Part shown: piece by piece, positions 22,321-35,015 of the stretch
Numbering within the stretch: position 1 is the stretch's first letter
Layout of the letters: every line of letters begins with the position of its first letter
Origin: Tanypteryx hageni
Taxonomy: Eukaryota; Arthropoda; Insecta; Odonata; Petaluridae
Assembly (NCBI GenBank): GCA_028673005.1
Contig: CM054117.1
Span: 54,869,370 to 54,933,369 of the forward strand
Direction: 5' to 3'
DNA length: 64,000 nt
Translations under genes and position numbers: made by a program
The notes under the pieces: generated by a model
Told to the model about the DNA's origin: nothing
The model's input: the letters and a program-made list of their open reading frames with translations, nothing else
Databases searched by the model: none

Positions 22321-25300
22321 TTGCTCTACGGTAGTGGTTTACAACAGTTTCTTGGAACATCCTTCAAAGAAAATATATTTTTCCTTTTATCAGGGAAAAT
22401 TGTAACCTGCAAACAAGAGAGGGGTGAATAATCTTAAATTTACAGTAACGAAAAGCTATCATAATTTCTACCATTAGAGGGAAATGCATCTCACAGCAAT
22501 TATGTTGCTATCAACACAATAATACAAAAATGGGTCGAGAAATAATAATCGGATGGTTTCGTGACCGCTTACCACCTGAAAATTTATATATGGTGTAACA
22601 CGTGTATCACCACGTGATTAACGTTGCTGCGAGATCTTTGTTGAAACTTATGTAACAGTTATGGTTCTGTTATCTGCAGGTTTCCGAAAATTTTCATTTT
22701 ATCTTAGGCAAGTCTAATTCTCGAGCTGGGTGCAAATGGGTATTCTCAAAATCGATAATTCTTCCCGAGGCCATCTTATCCTACCCAACCAAGGGTGAAA
22801 ACGTGGGTGACGACACATTCTAATTGGAGAGAGAAACTCGCGATCATTGCCTACTACTTAGCAGATTCGGGGGATTTTCTGTTGACAAGGGAACAGCCCT
22901 CTCGAAAGAAAACGCGAGAGCTGAACGAATAATTCTGAGACACTGAATATCAGCCCTAGTCATTTGCAGTAAGATACTCTCACGATAAGGAAAATCAAAT
23001 CAAATTACCCGATCGCACTTTCACTTCGCTTGGTTAATATCTCCAGCGATTCCAAGGGTAAACTGACCGAATCTTTTGTTTTCCTCGAGCAGGTCATCTG
23101 AATTTGTTTTACGAGGCCCAATGAGTATAACCCGAAACTAATCTTTCCTCCAGAAAGCCTGAAAAGGGTAAGCCGACCGTGAAGTTAAATGGGACGTAAG
23201 GGGTTCCCTGGCGATGGAAATGACTGACTCGAGAAAACGTGCGAGTCCTGGAAAAAACAGCGGACAAAAGGAACGCCCACGCATGGCGATTTCGGATCGA
23301 AAGTGGTTTTCAAAGGATTTCGCCTATCCGGACGTAATATTTTTCCAATGTGATATCCGAAGCGTTTCAATTTTTTTATCAAATGAGGAATGAACCACCC
23401 AGATATCTTATAAAGCTCTCTTCATCAATGGTAAATCGCCTATACACTGATATCTCGTATTGCGCGGTTTAGATTTACGCGTTTTAAGGTTTGACGCAAT
23501 TTTCCTTTTAGAGAACTGCCTCAAATTATCGATTTCTCTTTAGTACGATTTTGAAAACCTCTCCGAGCATTGCAAAAAGCGTAAAATATTCTCCTGTTTT
23601 GACTAGAGAAGTTATAAGAAAGAACAAAGGAAGCAATGCTTAATACAATGTCACTAAATTCTTGCCTTTTGTGTTCAATATGGCCCCCGAATGTAACCTC
23701 TTGTATTTCTATGGTAATCACTACATATTTTGCACGGTTTTGCTTTACAGGGTCTTTTTCAGGAAGGCACGCACAGTGGGAAGTGAGGGACGAATGTAAT
23801 TGGTTCTAAAAAGATTTCTAATGATTGATATTAGGACGAATTTTTGGTGAATTATCACATTTACATTTCCAGTGAAATACCGAAGTTTAAAGCTATTACG
23901 GTAGTATTATTTGCCTCTGTCATGTATTTTATATCAACCATAATATTAGCATGCTAATGAATACACATTTAAATATGCTAATTAAGGAATCCGAATTTAA
24001 AGCTTTGGTCGTGGTCTTTTGGTTCATTTTTTTTACCTTGAGAAACTAAGAGGTTCTTCAGAAAAATAATTTCATTTATCAAAACGCAATCCGATCGCGA
24101 AACTTTGTTTTATTTATTCTCCAAATTGAAAAACTAGTTAAAAAGAAATATCGGAAAGAGTTACGAGTCGATTCTCCTCAAAAAGTGGGTCTCCAGAATT
24201 TTATTATTAACGATTTGCTACTATGAACTTCTTTTTTGAAAGCAGACGCGAGGGGGAGGAGATGGATAGGATAAGAAATAAAAAAATTCAAAATTATCCA
24301 CAGAAATGTAACTAGCCCCTATTTAATTGCCGTAAATTTATCCGGTTTAAGCAGGGCCCTCGAAAAAAATATTGTTGTGACATGTCTCTTTTTCGCTTGC
24401 TTTACGTTAGTCGCATCGGCGGATTTCCATTACGTGGAGGCAATGCCTTTCACACGCAAGAATAAGCATGTGATCGTTCGACGGATCAATGAATCCAGTT
24501 TCCGAGTCTGGTGCTCGACGGGGCATTAAAAAATCTGCCCATTATCTTTCCGAAGAGCCGTGACGATTCAATTCGCGAGATTTTTCGGTAAAAGCCCACC
24601 TCTCATAAGCAATTATATTAAAAGAATGGAAATTTTTTTCAAATTCCGTTAAAATAAACGTTGAGTAGTAAAACCCCCGCAGCAGGAAATTTACGCCATT
24701 ATATTTGCGTTTCAGAGAAACTAGGACATTTTAAAATGTATTTGCGTAAAAATTATATCATTATTGAATTTTCGACAGATGGTCGGTTATTGGACTCAAA
24801 ATTAGTGTTCATGCCGCTCAATAATTTCTCCTCGCGCTAATGCAGAAGTTACCTGACAGTATCAAGCAAGTTTTACGTAAGCAGATAAAACTTCGTTAAC
24901 ACAAACTTCATACAAAAACTCCATTTGTTCGCTCAATCGAATAGTGTCACTGCGCATGCGCAATAGTCGTGTGTTGGTACCTTGAAGCTAATTTCATACA
25001 ATTATCAAAGCAATGAAAACGGAACGAAATCCATTTAATTTCAAAACTTTAACGGGGTGGAATTATCTTTTGATTACCAAGTTAAAGTTTGGATTAATCG
25101 ATCATTTCATACTCTTAAACTGGTCCAAACCGTTTAACTATTGAAGACCTGGGAAATGACTAGAATAAAGGATTCAGTACTGTAACGATATTTTAAAATA
25201 AATTTCTACAGACATACATGCACATACGTATTTTTATTTTATCACAGCTCTATAAGCTTTTAGGCCACCAAGCTCTCGATCCTCTAGTTTTCAATGCAAT

Positions 25301-25369
25301 TTATCTTATTCCATTCATTGTATTCAATCTGTGTTTTTTATGGGTAAATTGAAAACTTTGCTGATATAT
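22321..25369. other. Long unique stretch, nothing recognised
   Basis: About 3 kb of mostly AT-rich sequence with scattered CpG. GTAGTGGTTTACAACAGTTT then CTTGGAACATCC at 22331-22362 resembles a hAT terminus with no partner. No exon, RNA gene or tandem repeat was recognised. Confidence 0.4.
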
Positions 25370-25720
25370 TGGTTTTGACGATACTGTACTGATTGACTCT
25401 CTGTTCTGAATTTGTACTTATTCACGAATATTATGATTCCTTACATGATATACTTAATACAGTAAGTTAGTTAACATATCGTTATTACGGCATACTCGAT
25501 TTCTGTGCTTATAAGTAGTTTAAAATGCTCAGTGACTGGAATTTTATCGTATAATATTCGTAAAAAACACAAATATTTATACAGATTGCCAAGTTGATAC
25601 TCGAGCTTTTGCAAAAGAATTTTGTACAGATTTTCCTTATTTAACCATACAGTAATCCCGAATTTGCTGCTTTTTATGGGATACAAATGCCAGTTGTACT
25701 GGTTTGGGCTAGGAAAAAAT
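25370..25720 (+). repeat. Diverged dispersed repeat R2, copy 1
   Basis: It shares ordered blocks with 53930-54262: TTTTGACGATACTGTACTGA, ATTATGATTCCTTACATGAT, GGGATACAAATGCCAGTTGT and GGGCTAGGAAAAAATAGTC. Divergence and gaps are large. No protein was recognised; class unknown. Confidence 0.55.
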
Positions 25721-26329
25721 AGTCGCTTTACTTATAAGTAGATTAATGTAATATTAATGTATAAAATAAATAACTAATAACTAAAAGTAAATGGCTAAAA
25801 TATAAAATAAAAAACGCGGAAAAGCTTTAAATCATCCACTATCAGTTGGACCGCTGCTATCCAACAGGAAAATCGATCCAATTACAATTATTCAGTAACG
25901 CGGACGCAGCTTCGAGTCTCTTATATTATTCCAACCACGCCCATTTTCCCACCTCGTTACCAAAGTACGGGAATGATGTATAAAATTGAACAAAAAGAGA
26001 GCGGCGTTATGCACCGCGCCATCAGCGTGGAAGCCGCAGAGGACAATGACCGACAGCCCGCGACAGATTACCCTCGGAGCGAACGATTTCGTCTTCCTGG
26101 TTCGTTTCGGGATTTTTTTTTTATTTTACTTTTTTTTTACTTCCCTTTTTTGGCACTCCTTCCAGATGAATTATTTAAGAGGAGTTCGCGGCGGATCGCG
26201 CGGTCTGACGGGAATCGTCGATCTGTCGGAAGCGCGGGATGAAAAATTTGCTCGTCGTTTGTTTTATTCTTTCTTTCCGTTTTTCGCTCGAGCGGCGCGA
26301 TAAGCGGCCGGAAACCGCGTTCCCTCACC
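25721..26329. other. Unique sequence, CpG-rich from 26000
   Basis: 26000-26310 is CpG-rich with overlapping frames of 89 and 105 codons but no recognisable domain. A T-rich run at about 26115-26150 interrupts it. No gene was assigned. Confidence 0.4.
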
Positions 26330-26430
26330 CCCCCCACACCCCTTCCCTATTCCACTCCTACCCACCCCCTTCCCTTCTCTTCTGTCCTTCCCTCCCCATC
26401 CTATTCCTCTCTCTCTCACACACATACCCA
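26330..26430 (+). repeat. Pyrimidine-rich tract
   Basis: A C-rich run (CACCCCCCCCACACCCC) followed by CT-rich sequence and CTCTCTCTCTCACACACA. Confidence 0.75.
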
Positions 26431-27276
26431 GTCGCCGCGTTCCTAATTATTTTATTATTTAATTATTAATTATTATTTATTTCCCTCGCTCTACCTGTGC
26501 CATTTTTTAACCTCTCTTTATCGTTCGGTTCGATTGCGGTCGCGATAATCGAATCCGTTCGGCGAGCTTTGCGGGCGAAAAACGGACGCGGTCCGGTCAG
26601 GGAATATCGCCTGTGAAAATCCGTCGCCATTTGGATTGCGGACGGAGGTGAAAAGAGAGAACTATCGTTTGACTAGTCGAGATCTAAAATGCCTCATCGA
26701 GTCGTGATTAATCCGATTATGTGCGAATGATTTTTCTTTTTATACGCGGCTATTCGTCTCAGTTGTAAACAAAATTTTGGATCGTTTCAGTTGTTTCGAT
26801 CGACAATATCTCATCGATTCAGGTCGGATTAAGTGCGTGGCATGACTTCTATTTCCAATCTAATTTAATATAATGGATAGGTTTTTATTAATCCATGAAG
26901 AAAGAAGGAAAAATCTTAGTACTCTGCCAAAATATTATATTAGGTATTTTAGGAAGTGGTAAGGTATAACGAGATAAGGGCGCCAACAGGGGTTTTGTGG
27001 GGAGTCCAGTGGACACTTTCTGTATTTGGAAAGCCGCTGAGTTTGTCGAAGAGACATGAAAAGAGTAAGACCCCACTTCAGCCTCACAGAGGAGACAACT
27101 ACCTAAATTTATACAATAATTTGACAAAGTCATGCGCTTTAGCGGACTGGATCAGAGTTTCGGTTTGAATTTAATTAAGAAGTTTTGTCACATCCTCAAT
27201 AAGAAAATCAAGCCAAAACAAATTTTCAGCAGTTAATGGTTTCAGGGGTCACCTGGTGGAATTTCTTCATAATGTA
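26431..27276. other. Unique sequence
   Basis: 26520-26680 is CpG-rich; the rest is AT-rich. No exon or repeat partner was recognised. Confidence 0.4.
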
Positions 27277-27341
27277 AAATAAAGAGACTTGTTGTCGTTT
27301 TTAAATAAGTTTATGCGGAGTTACAACAAGTCTCTTTATTT
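27277..27341. repeat. Perfect 19-bp hairpin
   Basis: AAATAAAGAGACTTGTTGT at 27277-27295 pairs perfectly with ACAACAAGTCTCTTTATTT at 27323-27341 across a 27-nt loop. The size resembles a small-RNA precursor, but the stem does not extend beyond 19 bp, so a small foldback or MITE remnant is as likely. Confidence 0.7.
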
Positions 27342-27534
27342 AAATTTTTCAGCATTAAAATTACAGTCAGATCCCGATTTAGCCCCACCGTTTGCCCATC
27401 ACTGTCATTGGCGGTGTGCGGGGACGGCACTTATAGAGTGGCCATAAATCAAGGTCTGAATGTACACCAAACTGGATTTATCACTATAATTTTTATCAAC
27501 AAATACAAAAATCTACTGTAATAAAAGTGACGGA

Positions 27535-27592
27535 TCGCTTTTTCGGGCTGCACAAAATTCTCTCGCGGGCCGTGTGCTGAACATCCTTGGAA
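27535..27592. mobile_element. hAT-like terminal fragment
   Basis: TTCGGGCTGCACAAAATTCT followed by CGCGGGCCGTGTGCTGAACA is typical of the sub-terminal GGGCCGC region of animal hAT elements. The element's other end was not identified; sequence to the left up to about 27370 may belong to it. Confidence 0.5.
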
Positions 27593-28680
27593 TATTCTAC
27601 GTTACGTTGTGAGTTGTTCATTTATCACCTTATCCCAGGAAAATGCGCGCCAAAAATTTCTCAAAGAGATATAATTCATTAGTTTCTCTATGAAACCAAA
27701 ACAATTACAGTTAACATAAAAAGCTGGCCGTTAAATCTCGGATTTTACAAAAGAGTAAAATCTGTTGACTTGGAAATATTGAATGTGCCACAATCATTCA
27801 CATTTATTTCATTTACCAACGACTAATGAACATACAAGCAAAAGCTACAATCTCGTAAAAAAACGAAGAATAAATGCTTTCTCTCTTCTTTCATTCAACC
27901 CCCGAGAATGACAAAGATGACGACGTTTTCTAAAAAAATCGCGATTTTAATTCATAGATCTCGATCATTCCGCAGCGACGAGATGGTGATCTCTTTCACG
28001 CTTACGATATATCCTTAAATCTGACGGGAATGTCAAAAGCGATCCTTGTCCGTCTCTTTCTATCTCTCTTTACATATATCCAGAAAAGGATTGTTATCAC
28101 TTGCGAAAAGAGAAAAGCTTTTTTTTCCCTCTCCGTCGCCGTTTAAAAAAAATCCCCATTTATCGCAATCCGAGCGATTAATCGCTTCGGAGCCATCTTG
28201 CCCGTTGCGATCGAAAACGTCAAAAAATAAACGGCCGTCTCCCCAGCATAGGAGATAGAGAAAAATTTCTAAATCCTCACCTTCTGTCCCCCGCGAGAGA
28301 AAATCCGGGAAGACTTCCAAACCGGAAAAAAAATATACGGTCGGGAGAGATAAGGGGAGATATAAAAAAAAAAACAAAAGTCCGGAACCTATTTCGTGGA
28401 TTTGCCGTCTAAAAAAATAAATAAAATAAAATAGGAGATGACCCGTTCGACGGCCGATTATACGTGCGAATCTCCTTCTCTCTGTACTATATCCAGGGAG
28501 GATGGATACACGCGTATAATAAAAAAAGGAAGTCTTAGAGAGATGTCACGATTCGGCCGTTTGTCCGCACGGCCGCGTTATCTTCCCCTTTTGGTGAGAG
28601 AGGGAAAAGAGGATGGCGGAGGAGGATGAGGAAAGGACGTGGAGGGCGACGTCTTCTTATTTTTTTACCCCTTTCGGTCC
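27593..28680. other. Unique sequence, CpG-rich from 28140
   Basis: AT-rich to 27950, then CpG-richer (28140-28640) with short overlapping frames lacking any domain. No gene was assigned. Confidence 0.4.
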
Positions 28681-29720
28681 TTTTTGGGGGGGGGGGGTGA
28701 GGTACTGATGGGTAGGGAGGGAGGAGGTAAAGAGAAAATGGAGAAGGGAAGAAAGTGGGCGAGAGGGTGGAAGTGGGAAGGCTGAGGCTGTAGGAATAAG
28801 TACAGTCCGAGGGAAATGCTATAAGAGGGAAGATTGAAGGTGGACAAGGAGAACCGGGTTAAGTGGTGAGCTAGGGTGGAAGAAAAGAAGGGAAGTGTAG
28901 TGAGAGGAGAAAGTGAGAGATCATAGAAAGGGGAGAAGAGAAGGAAATGAGGGAGATACAGAGACAAACGACTTTATTTAGGGCTAAATTGAGACTATAT
29001 AGTCCCTTCTTACATTTAATCCTTGAAGAGGTGAGATAAGAGAAAGGGAGAAAAGGAGGGAGAGGAAAGGAGGAGATGAAAGAAAAAGAGGGAGTAAAAG
29101 ATGAGAAAGAGAGGGATAGAGGGAAGGAGGAGATTGAAGGAAAAGAGGGAGGGTAAGGCGGGAGTCATAGAGAGAGGAGAGGAGCGAGAGAGGAGAAGGA
29201 AGGTGGAGAAAATGAGAAAGAGAGGGAGGGATGGGAAAGGAAGTGGGGAGTGAGAGAAGTATGAGATGGGGGAAGAGAGAGAAGGAAGATTCGGTGAAGG
29301 GGGAGAAGAGGAGAGAAGAAAGTGCTATAAAGAGAAAGAGAAGGGAGAGAGATGAAGTGGCCCAAAAAAGGTAGAGACGAAAAAGGAGAGGATAAATAGA
29401 CAAACAGGAAAATAGTGGGCTTACGTTTGGATGGATAAGAAAGCAGTGAGGGATGGAGGAATGGATCTAGGTTGAAAAAGAGGAGGTAGAGAAGAGGAGG
29501 AAGGGAATCAGAGGGGGCGAGGAAAGCTTATAGGAAGGAGGCAGAGTAGAGAGTGTGGTGGAAGTAAAATGGGATTTATTTGGAGAGAGCGGGAGAGAAG
29601 AGATGTTATGAAGGATGATGAGAGGAAAAACGGAATACGGGGAAAAGAGATGAGATGTGATGGGAAAATAGTGGAGGAAAAAGATATGAATAAAGAAACA
29701 TTTTTTTTACTTGCAAGGCT
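28681..29720 (+). repeat. Long polypurine tract
   Basis: It begins with a run of about 14 G and continues as GA-, GGA- and GGAG-rich sequence, with short non-purine breaks at about 28960-29030 and 29400-29430. Minus-strand open frames of 66-139 codons in it are Ser/Leu/Pro composition artefacts. Confidence 0.9.
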
Positions 29721-29989
29721 GAAGATAGATACTAGCCCTTCTACCTAAAAATTTAACAATTTATTAGAATATACAACATACACTACCAGCACAAAATTCA
29801 CTGTATTAATAGCGGTTACAAAAACTGATCAAATTTGAAGTTGGGTTCACAAGATATTTAGATCGTTCAAACTGCATACAGTTTGTTAGAGAAAGAAGAA
29901 AATGGGATAGAGGTATTTACATAACGTTGTATAAGATAAGAATAAGAGGATAGTAAGGTGCAGAATTTGAAATGGAGGAAGGATTCGAA
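29721..29989. other. AT-rich spacer
   Basis: A short AT-rich interval between two purine tracts; nothing recognised. Confidence 0.5.
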
Positions 29990-30410
29990 TAAATAAGAGG
30001 AATGGAAGAGAAAAAAGAGAGCTTTAGTGGAGGGAGAGGAGGAGAAATAGGATGGAAGAGAGAAATAAGAAGAATATAGAGAAGGGAGTGTATAAAAGAT
30101 AAAATATGAAGGAATGGAAAAGGAAGGAGGGGAGATGAAAGGGGCATAAGGAATAATTAATGAGGAGAGAGAAAATAGGGAAGGTGGAGAAGATTAATAG
30201 GAACGAGAGAAAAAATACGGCGCAACAGAGTGAAAAGCATAAATTGGAGGTGGAATGCCATGAGAAAAAAGTAGGAAAAGGTAGGAGAGAGAGAGAGAGA
30301 AGAAGGAAGAGGAAGAAGAGAGAAGAGGTAGGAGAAAGGGATGAGGAAGAATACGGCGTAAGGGAATGGAAAGAATGAGAGGGAGACAGGATTGAAGATA
30401 GGAACAGAGG
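29990..30410 (+). repeat. Polypurine tract
   Basis: AG-rich sequence with GAGAGAGAGAGAAGAAGG. Open frames on both strands are composition artefacts. Confidence 0.85.
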
Positions 30411-31420
30411 GGTTTGTGGCGTTCCCGCGTCCAGACACGTAAAGACATCCCTTTTTAAACTCGGTTGTTTTGGAGTTTGTTGGAGAGGGATCGGAGCGCT
30501 GCCAACGTTTCAGACTAGGAAACAAACTTCTTGTCTTCGATCCTCTCCCTCTTGGAAAGATTTTTTTTTCTTTAAGTTCTTCCTATCTCTTTCTCACGGC
30601 TGATCGATCACAGTCATCGGCCGTATTCGTTTACGTTTAAGAGTTTTCTTTTTTGGCTGGGAGAGCGATGTATACCGAGAAGAGATGAATTTTATATCCC
30701 AAGCGTTTTTAGGTTTCGAGAATAGTTATTTGGAGAAAATTTTGCGCTTCACGGTGATGCTACCGTGTCGTTTATTAGGAATATTCATATCATCTGACAA
30801 AATGGGAGTCATTCGTCAATATTGCCAACCTTACAAATTTATAATCATTTCGAAACGAAAAGAAGATAAACTCTTCTTAGCGTGCTACATAAATAAATAG
30901 AATTAAGAGAGGACCGTTAAATAGAGGAATAATCCACCAACTACACCATTAAACGTGTTTACAACTTCGGTTACGATTTGTGTGTATTTCCTTAAAAAAT
31001 CAATTTTGTTGGGAGAATGAACTTTATAGTTAGTTACCTTATCCAAAATTGTTTATTATATAATTCCCATACCATGATTTTAATCTAACAAGCGACGTAC
31101 GCAGCTCATATGGTTGCAATATAATGGGAAAACAGACTAATGATTATGTATAAAAATGATCAAATGATGAGGAATTGCAACTGTCTACAAGCGTTTACAA
31201 GAGATGAGAGAAATTTTGGCAATCTTAAAAACGTTTTTAGTTAACTTCTTCAGTTCCTGAGCGATTACTTAGAAAACCAGGTTAAAACATCCGGGAAGGA
31301 AATTTGGGCGAGTTACATCAGTTTAGAGAGGGACATGCAAATTTGTGTAGAGCATTGCCGCCAGACGAGTACCACGAAATAGTTTGAATGCGCATGTCCA
31401 ACATGTTTCTCGGTTCCTTT
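30411..31420. other. Unique sequence
   Basis: 30410-30690 is CpG-richer; the remainder is AT-rich. No exon, RNA or repeat partner was recognised. Confidence 0.4.
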
Positions 31421-31639
31421 TTAACCCTTAAACCCCGATATGGGTATATTTTACTGCTATGTATGTCTATTATCGGTTTCCTCCCCCTTCCCTTCGCAGG
31501 TATTCCTTGAAACCCTCAGTATACTTCGAGCTATTGTTGGCCAAGGTCGCACAGACATTTCAATTTTTGTGAAATTTTACTATTATAAAAACATTTTTTT
31601 CGCCAAGGTCTACCGGTAAAAGTTACCTATAACTATTCC

Positions 31640-32866
31640 GGTAGTCGAAGAACCAAGCGCTGGCCGCTGGCAATACGTATTTTATAAAATTTTATAAAAT
31701 AGTTGACAACGCATCCAATAATGCTTACACATTATATCTATACTATAATTTCAAATGCTTGGATATATGTACGATATGTTATGCTATACAAACCCACACT
31801 TTCAAAGGTATAGTAACGAAACTTGGCACGATTATTGGGGGCACCAAGGGAAAGGCCGTAGGGCAGTATAAATTTCCGACAGATTTCCCATAAAAAAGTT
31901 ATTAGCATTTTTTTTTATTCCCCGTAAGATAACACGTAAAAATTTACTTTTATAAGTGCAGGCTTTCATTCAGTTGCTTATATAAATTCGACAAATCGAC
32001 GCAAGAACTTCGTATCTGCACGGTATTTAAGAAGAATGATCATAGTTTCTTATTCTTATCGTCTTTTTTTCGTCTGTACTCGAAATTGCTCGCATTTCAC
32101 GTTTATTCCCATTAATTTGGACTAAATTTGCATTTTTAACGATAAAAACCTTGACGACAATGACATTGTTCAAGTCCAAGGACTTAATATTGTTTCGGTT
32201 TATTTATTTAGTTACTTAATAAATATTCTTATTTTTTGAATCGTGCTTGAACGTGGCGTAATAATATAGTATATTATTTAATTTGAATTTAACGTGTTTT
32301 TCAACACATTGTTGGTGAGTATTTACGTATTTTATTTTGTATGATTTTAAGTGCGATTAATAAATTTATTAATTAGTTTATATATAGTCAACCTTAATAT
32401 TAAGAAGTAGTAAATTACTAGATAATTTGTATTTCAAAAATCAATATGAAAAGTTTTTAATAAAGTATATAAATTTTAGTAAAAAAGTATGTACTATATT
32501 TCATTTAAACAGCAACCCGTGCGAAGCCGGGTAAATCTTCTAGTTTACATTATAAAGGCACAGACGAAATATCGAGATTCAAATTAATTGAACAATTCGC
32601 GCTATCCCTCGCCCGTCCACCTACGGAAAGAAGGGCCAACAACCCTAAAGTACGACGGGACACACAAGACGAAATAAGAAAAATTTTACGTAGAGCTCCC
32701 AAAGGAAAAGTAGATACGACAGAAGTAAAAACAGACAAATTAGAAAAACGGACGAACTGTAGGAACTGCCCTTATACAAAATAAAGAAAAACCACTCATA
32801 AATGTTTGAAGTGCGGTATTCTTATATGTCCGGAATCTTCTAGAAAAGTGTGTATTATCTATTAAG
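31640..32866 (+). pseudogene. piggyBac transposase, C-terminal remnant
   Basis: The upstream piece (about 31640-31736) encodes SRRTKRWPLA and, after a frameshift, YKIVDNASNNAYTLY. This corresponds to the conserved R-x-T-K-x-W then V-D-x-x-x-x-N-A-Y region of piggyBac transposases. Removing the Helitron 31737-32543 rejoins a single Tyr codon, and the frame runs on as LHYKGTDEISRFKLIEQFAL. A basic stretch follows, then a cysteine-rich tail (C-x2-C, then C-x2-C and C) like the C-terminal zinc-binding domain of the family. An in-frame TAA at about 32780 falls within the cysteine-rich region. The DDD catalytic part is absent. All known parts are on the + strand. Confidence 0.85.
31737..32543 (+). 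mobile_element. Non-autonomous Helitron
   Basis: It starts with TCTATACTATAATTTC, a typical arthropod Helitron 5' end. It ends with CTAG (32540-32543), preceded by the hairpin ACCCG-TGCGAAGC-CGGGT at 32515-32532, 7 nt before CTAG. The base before it is A and the base after is T, as expected for insertion between A and T without duplication. Its excision in silico restores the piggyBac reading frame, which fixes both borders independently. It is 807 bp and non-coding; no Rep/helicase motif was seen. Confidence 0.88.
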
Positions 32867-33139
32867 ACAATATTTGAAATAATATTTGTCTAAGAAGAAT
32901 ATTATATTGTGTATATTAAAATGTAATAAATTTGTACTTAAAATTTTATTTCTTGAATTTTCCATAACCCTTCCAAAAAATAACCATCATAAATTATGTA
33001 CGTGAAATCAACAATAATAAAGAAATGCTAAAAAAAACGTTTTGCATTTGTGTTACGAAAAATAATATTGAAAAACGTAGGGGTAATATTTACCCATACT
33101 CCCCGGTAACGTAAGTTTCTCATGCTCGGGTTTAAAGGG

Positions 33140-34799
33140 CAAGCTTCCGAATGAGATAGGAAGAAAACTTAAGCTATGCTATTCTAAGTTTTAAGGACTC
33201 GAAGTATCCATCAAAATTTCATGCTTAATATTGAAAAAAATTAAACGGATGGTTAGCGAGGAATGTTCACATAACAAAACAAAATAAAATTTAGCGGTTT
33301 GCGTCACGCATAAATATGGAATGAATGTTAGATGAATATGGAATGAATGTGGGTTGAATATAGAATGAAGTCCTAAAAGATTTACGTAAAAAGTTATAAT
33401 TAACGTATGTGTTTATCGCGAAAACAAAATAAAAATTACGACAGAGAAATAAAAGTGCTTTCGTGGATGTGAATAATTAAAATTTTCGAAGTTGATCCCG
33501 TCATTTCAATTTTTCCATTTAATGAACATTCGTAATACTGAGGCGACATCCTAATCTTCTCTTAATATTGCCATCGTAATACTTTTGTTTTTTTTTCAAG
33601 AACTGCTGATTCCCTCTTGCCTACGCAAAATGGGCTTCTAAGAGGTAGTGCAATGAATAGCTGGTCAGTTTCAAAAGTTTAGGAAGAAAAGTGACTTCCA
33701 TGTTTATTTTTAATGCTTAAACATCAACAGTTTTCCTTTAAACATCGTAATATAATGTAGGTAGTTAATTTTTCAATTGTCATTTTCTACATTCAAATGT
33801 TATAATGTACGAGTTATGGGAAATAGTTGGCACAAGATAACCACATAGCCTAAGGTAACACCATTAGCAAGTCGGACCGCTGTGGGTTGAACACCCTTAA
33901 AAACTTTGGAAGTACAATACTCCCAACGAACTGGGTCACCTCGAGCTCCACATTGTGCAAGAGTTACGTCATTTGCATTCTTGCGTGTATTAATTTGGTT
34001 TCTAAACTACAAATATAGGTAACTGAAGATTAATAAAGCGAGATTATTTTATTAACTTGTTATCAAACATTCAGAGCATCAGCCATAATACTTCGTCGAA
34101 ACAGTCGCAGAAATACCCTCAAAAATCTTCTGCGAGCAAATATCTGAAATTCAAATTAAGGTTGCCTATGCAATCTTAAACAAATCTCCAAATACATAAA
34201 AAAAATTTCATACCCCATTTCACAAAAGCCTTTGTTCGGGAAATAAATCTGTTATAGGAAGAGTTAAAGAGTATTATTATAACAGACAATGTAAAGAAGT
34301 GTTCTAAGATAACATTTGGAGAAAAACGCCAACTATTGTATTATAACTATTTTAAAACGTTTTTTTTTGTCTATACTGGTTCACACAGTTTGTTTAATCA
34401 AGAATATATTTTCCAGGACCATGTTCTATATGAGTACGCTCCATAAGCTTAAACTCTCATGCTAGTCCTCCAACCTTTTTTGTCGCCTTTAACTTTTAAC
34501 AAATCCTCATTGGATACTACGCCTGCACGAGCATCTCTGGTTGCATTTTTGTCTCATTCCCTACTTTCTCGCATGCATGGTTCTCGTTTCTCCGCAAATG
34601 TTAAAAATGCGAACCCACTTGAATATATGGGTTATATTTGCTTTTTAGTAAGATTCGGTTACAGTTTGTTCTCCATTCTTAAAAAACTCCTTTCAAATTT
34701 TCCACAGAAAGAAATATTGCTAACCCGGTCCACCCATTTTCCAAAATACGCTGTAATACACACACATACGAACACACACACATTTATATAAATATGTAG
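33140..34799. other. AT-rich unique sequence
   Basis: Nothing was recognised apart from a short imperfect repeat of GAATATGGAATGAATG at 33315-33370 and CA-rich sequence at 34758-34782. The 110-codon + frame at 34459 has no domain and ends in the CA repeat. Confidence 0.45.
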
Positions 34800-35015
34800 C
34801 ACCCACTCCTCTTAGTTTCTTCCAATTTCCTCCATTACGCACTGCCCCCTATCTACTCGTCACAATTCCCTTATGTCCCTTCCCATCTGTCCCAAAGGTC
34901 TCCCACTTACTCTCATGGGATCCATTCGATTATCTCTGACGCCATCATGCTGTGATCGCCTAGCCTTGCGATATGGCCGGACCATTACCATTCCGAGAAC
35001 CTCGATCCAATATTT
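34800..35015 (-). mobile_element. LINE 3'-terminal fragment
   Basis: On the minus strand the frame gives RMDPMRVSGRPLGQMGRDIR, then REL, and a little later WRKLEE-like residues with stops. This fits the C-terminal G-R-P-x-x-x-W/M-x-R-D-I-R region found after the RT in many animal LINEs. A simple TG/TA-rich tail (CA-rich on +) directly follows at 34755-34795, a usual LINE 3' feature. Only the last part of the element is present. Confidence 0.5.

Larger units (their letters stand above)
31425..33139 (+). mobile_element. Internally deleted piggyBac-type element, broken by a Helitron
   Basis: The left end is TTAA (31421-31424) followed by CCCTTAAACCCCG; the right end is CGGGTTTAAAGGG ending at 33139. 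These give imperfect inverted ends of the CCCTT type usual in piggyBac elements. The right-hand TTAA target site is lost (CAAG follows). Inside lies the 3' portion of a piggyBac transposase. An 807-bp Helitron is inserted in that reading frame. The coding start and the catalytic core are missing, so this copy cannot encode transposase. Confidence 0.8.

Noticed and set aside
34459..34791. 110-codon + frame
   Set aside because: Ends in a CA repeat, no domain, in AT-rich sequence next to a LINE 3' tail.
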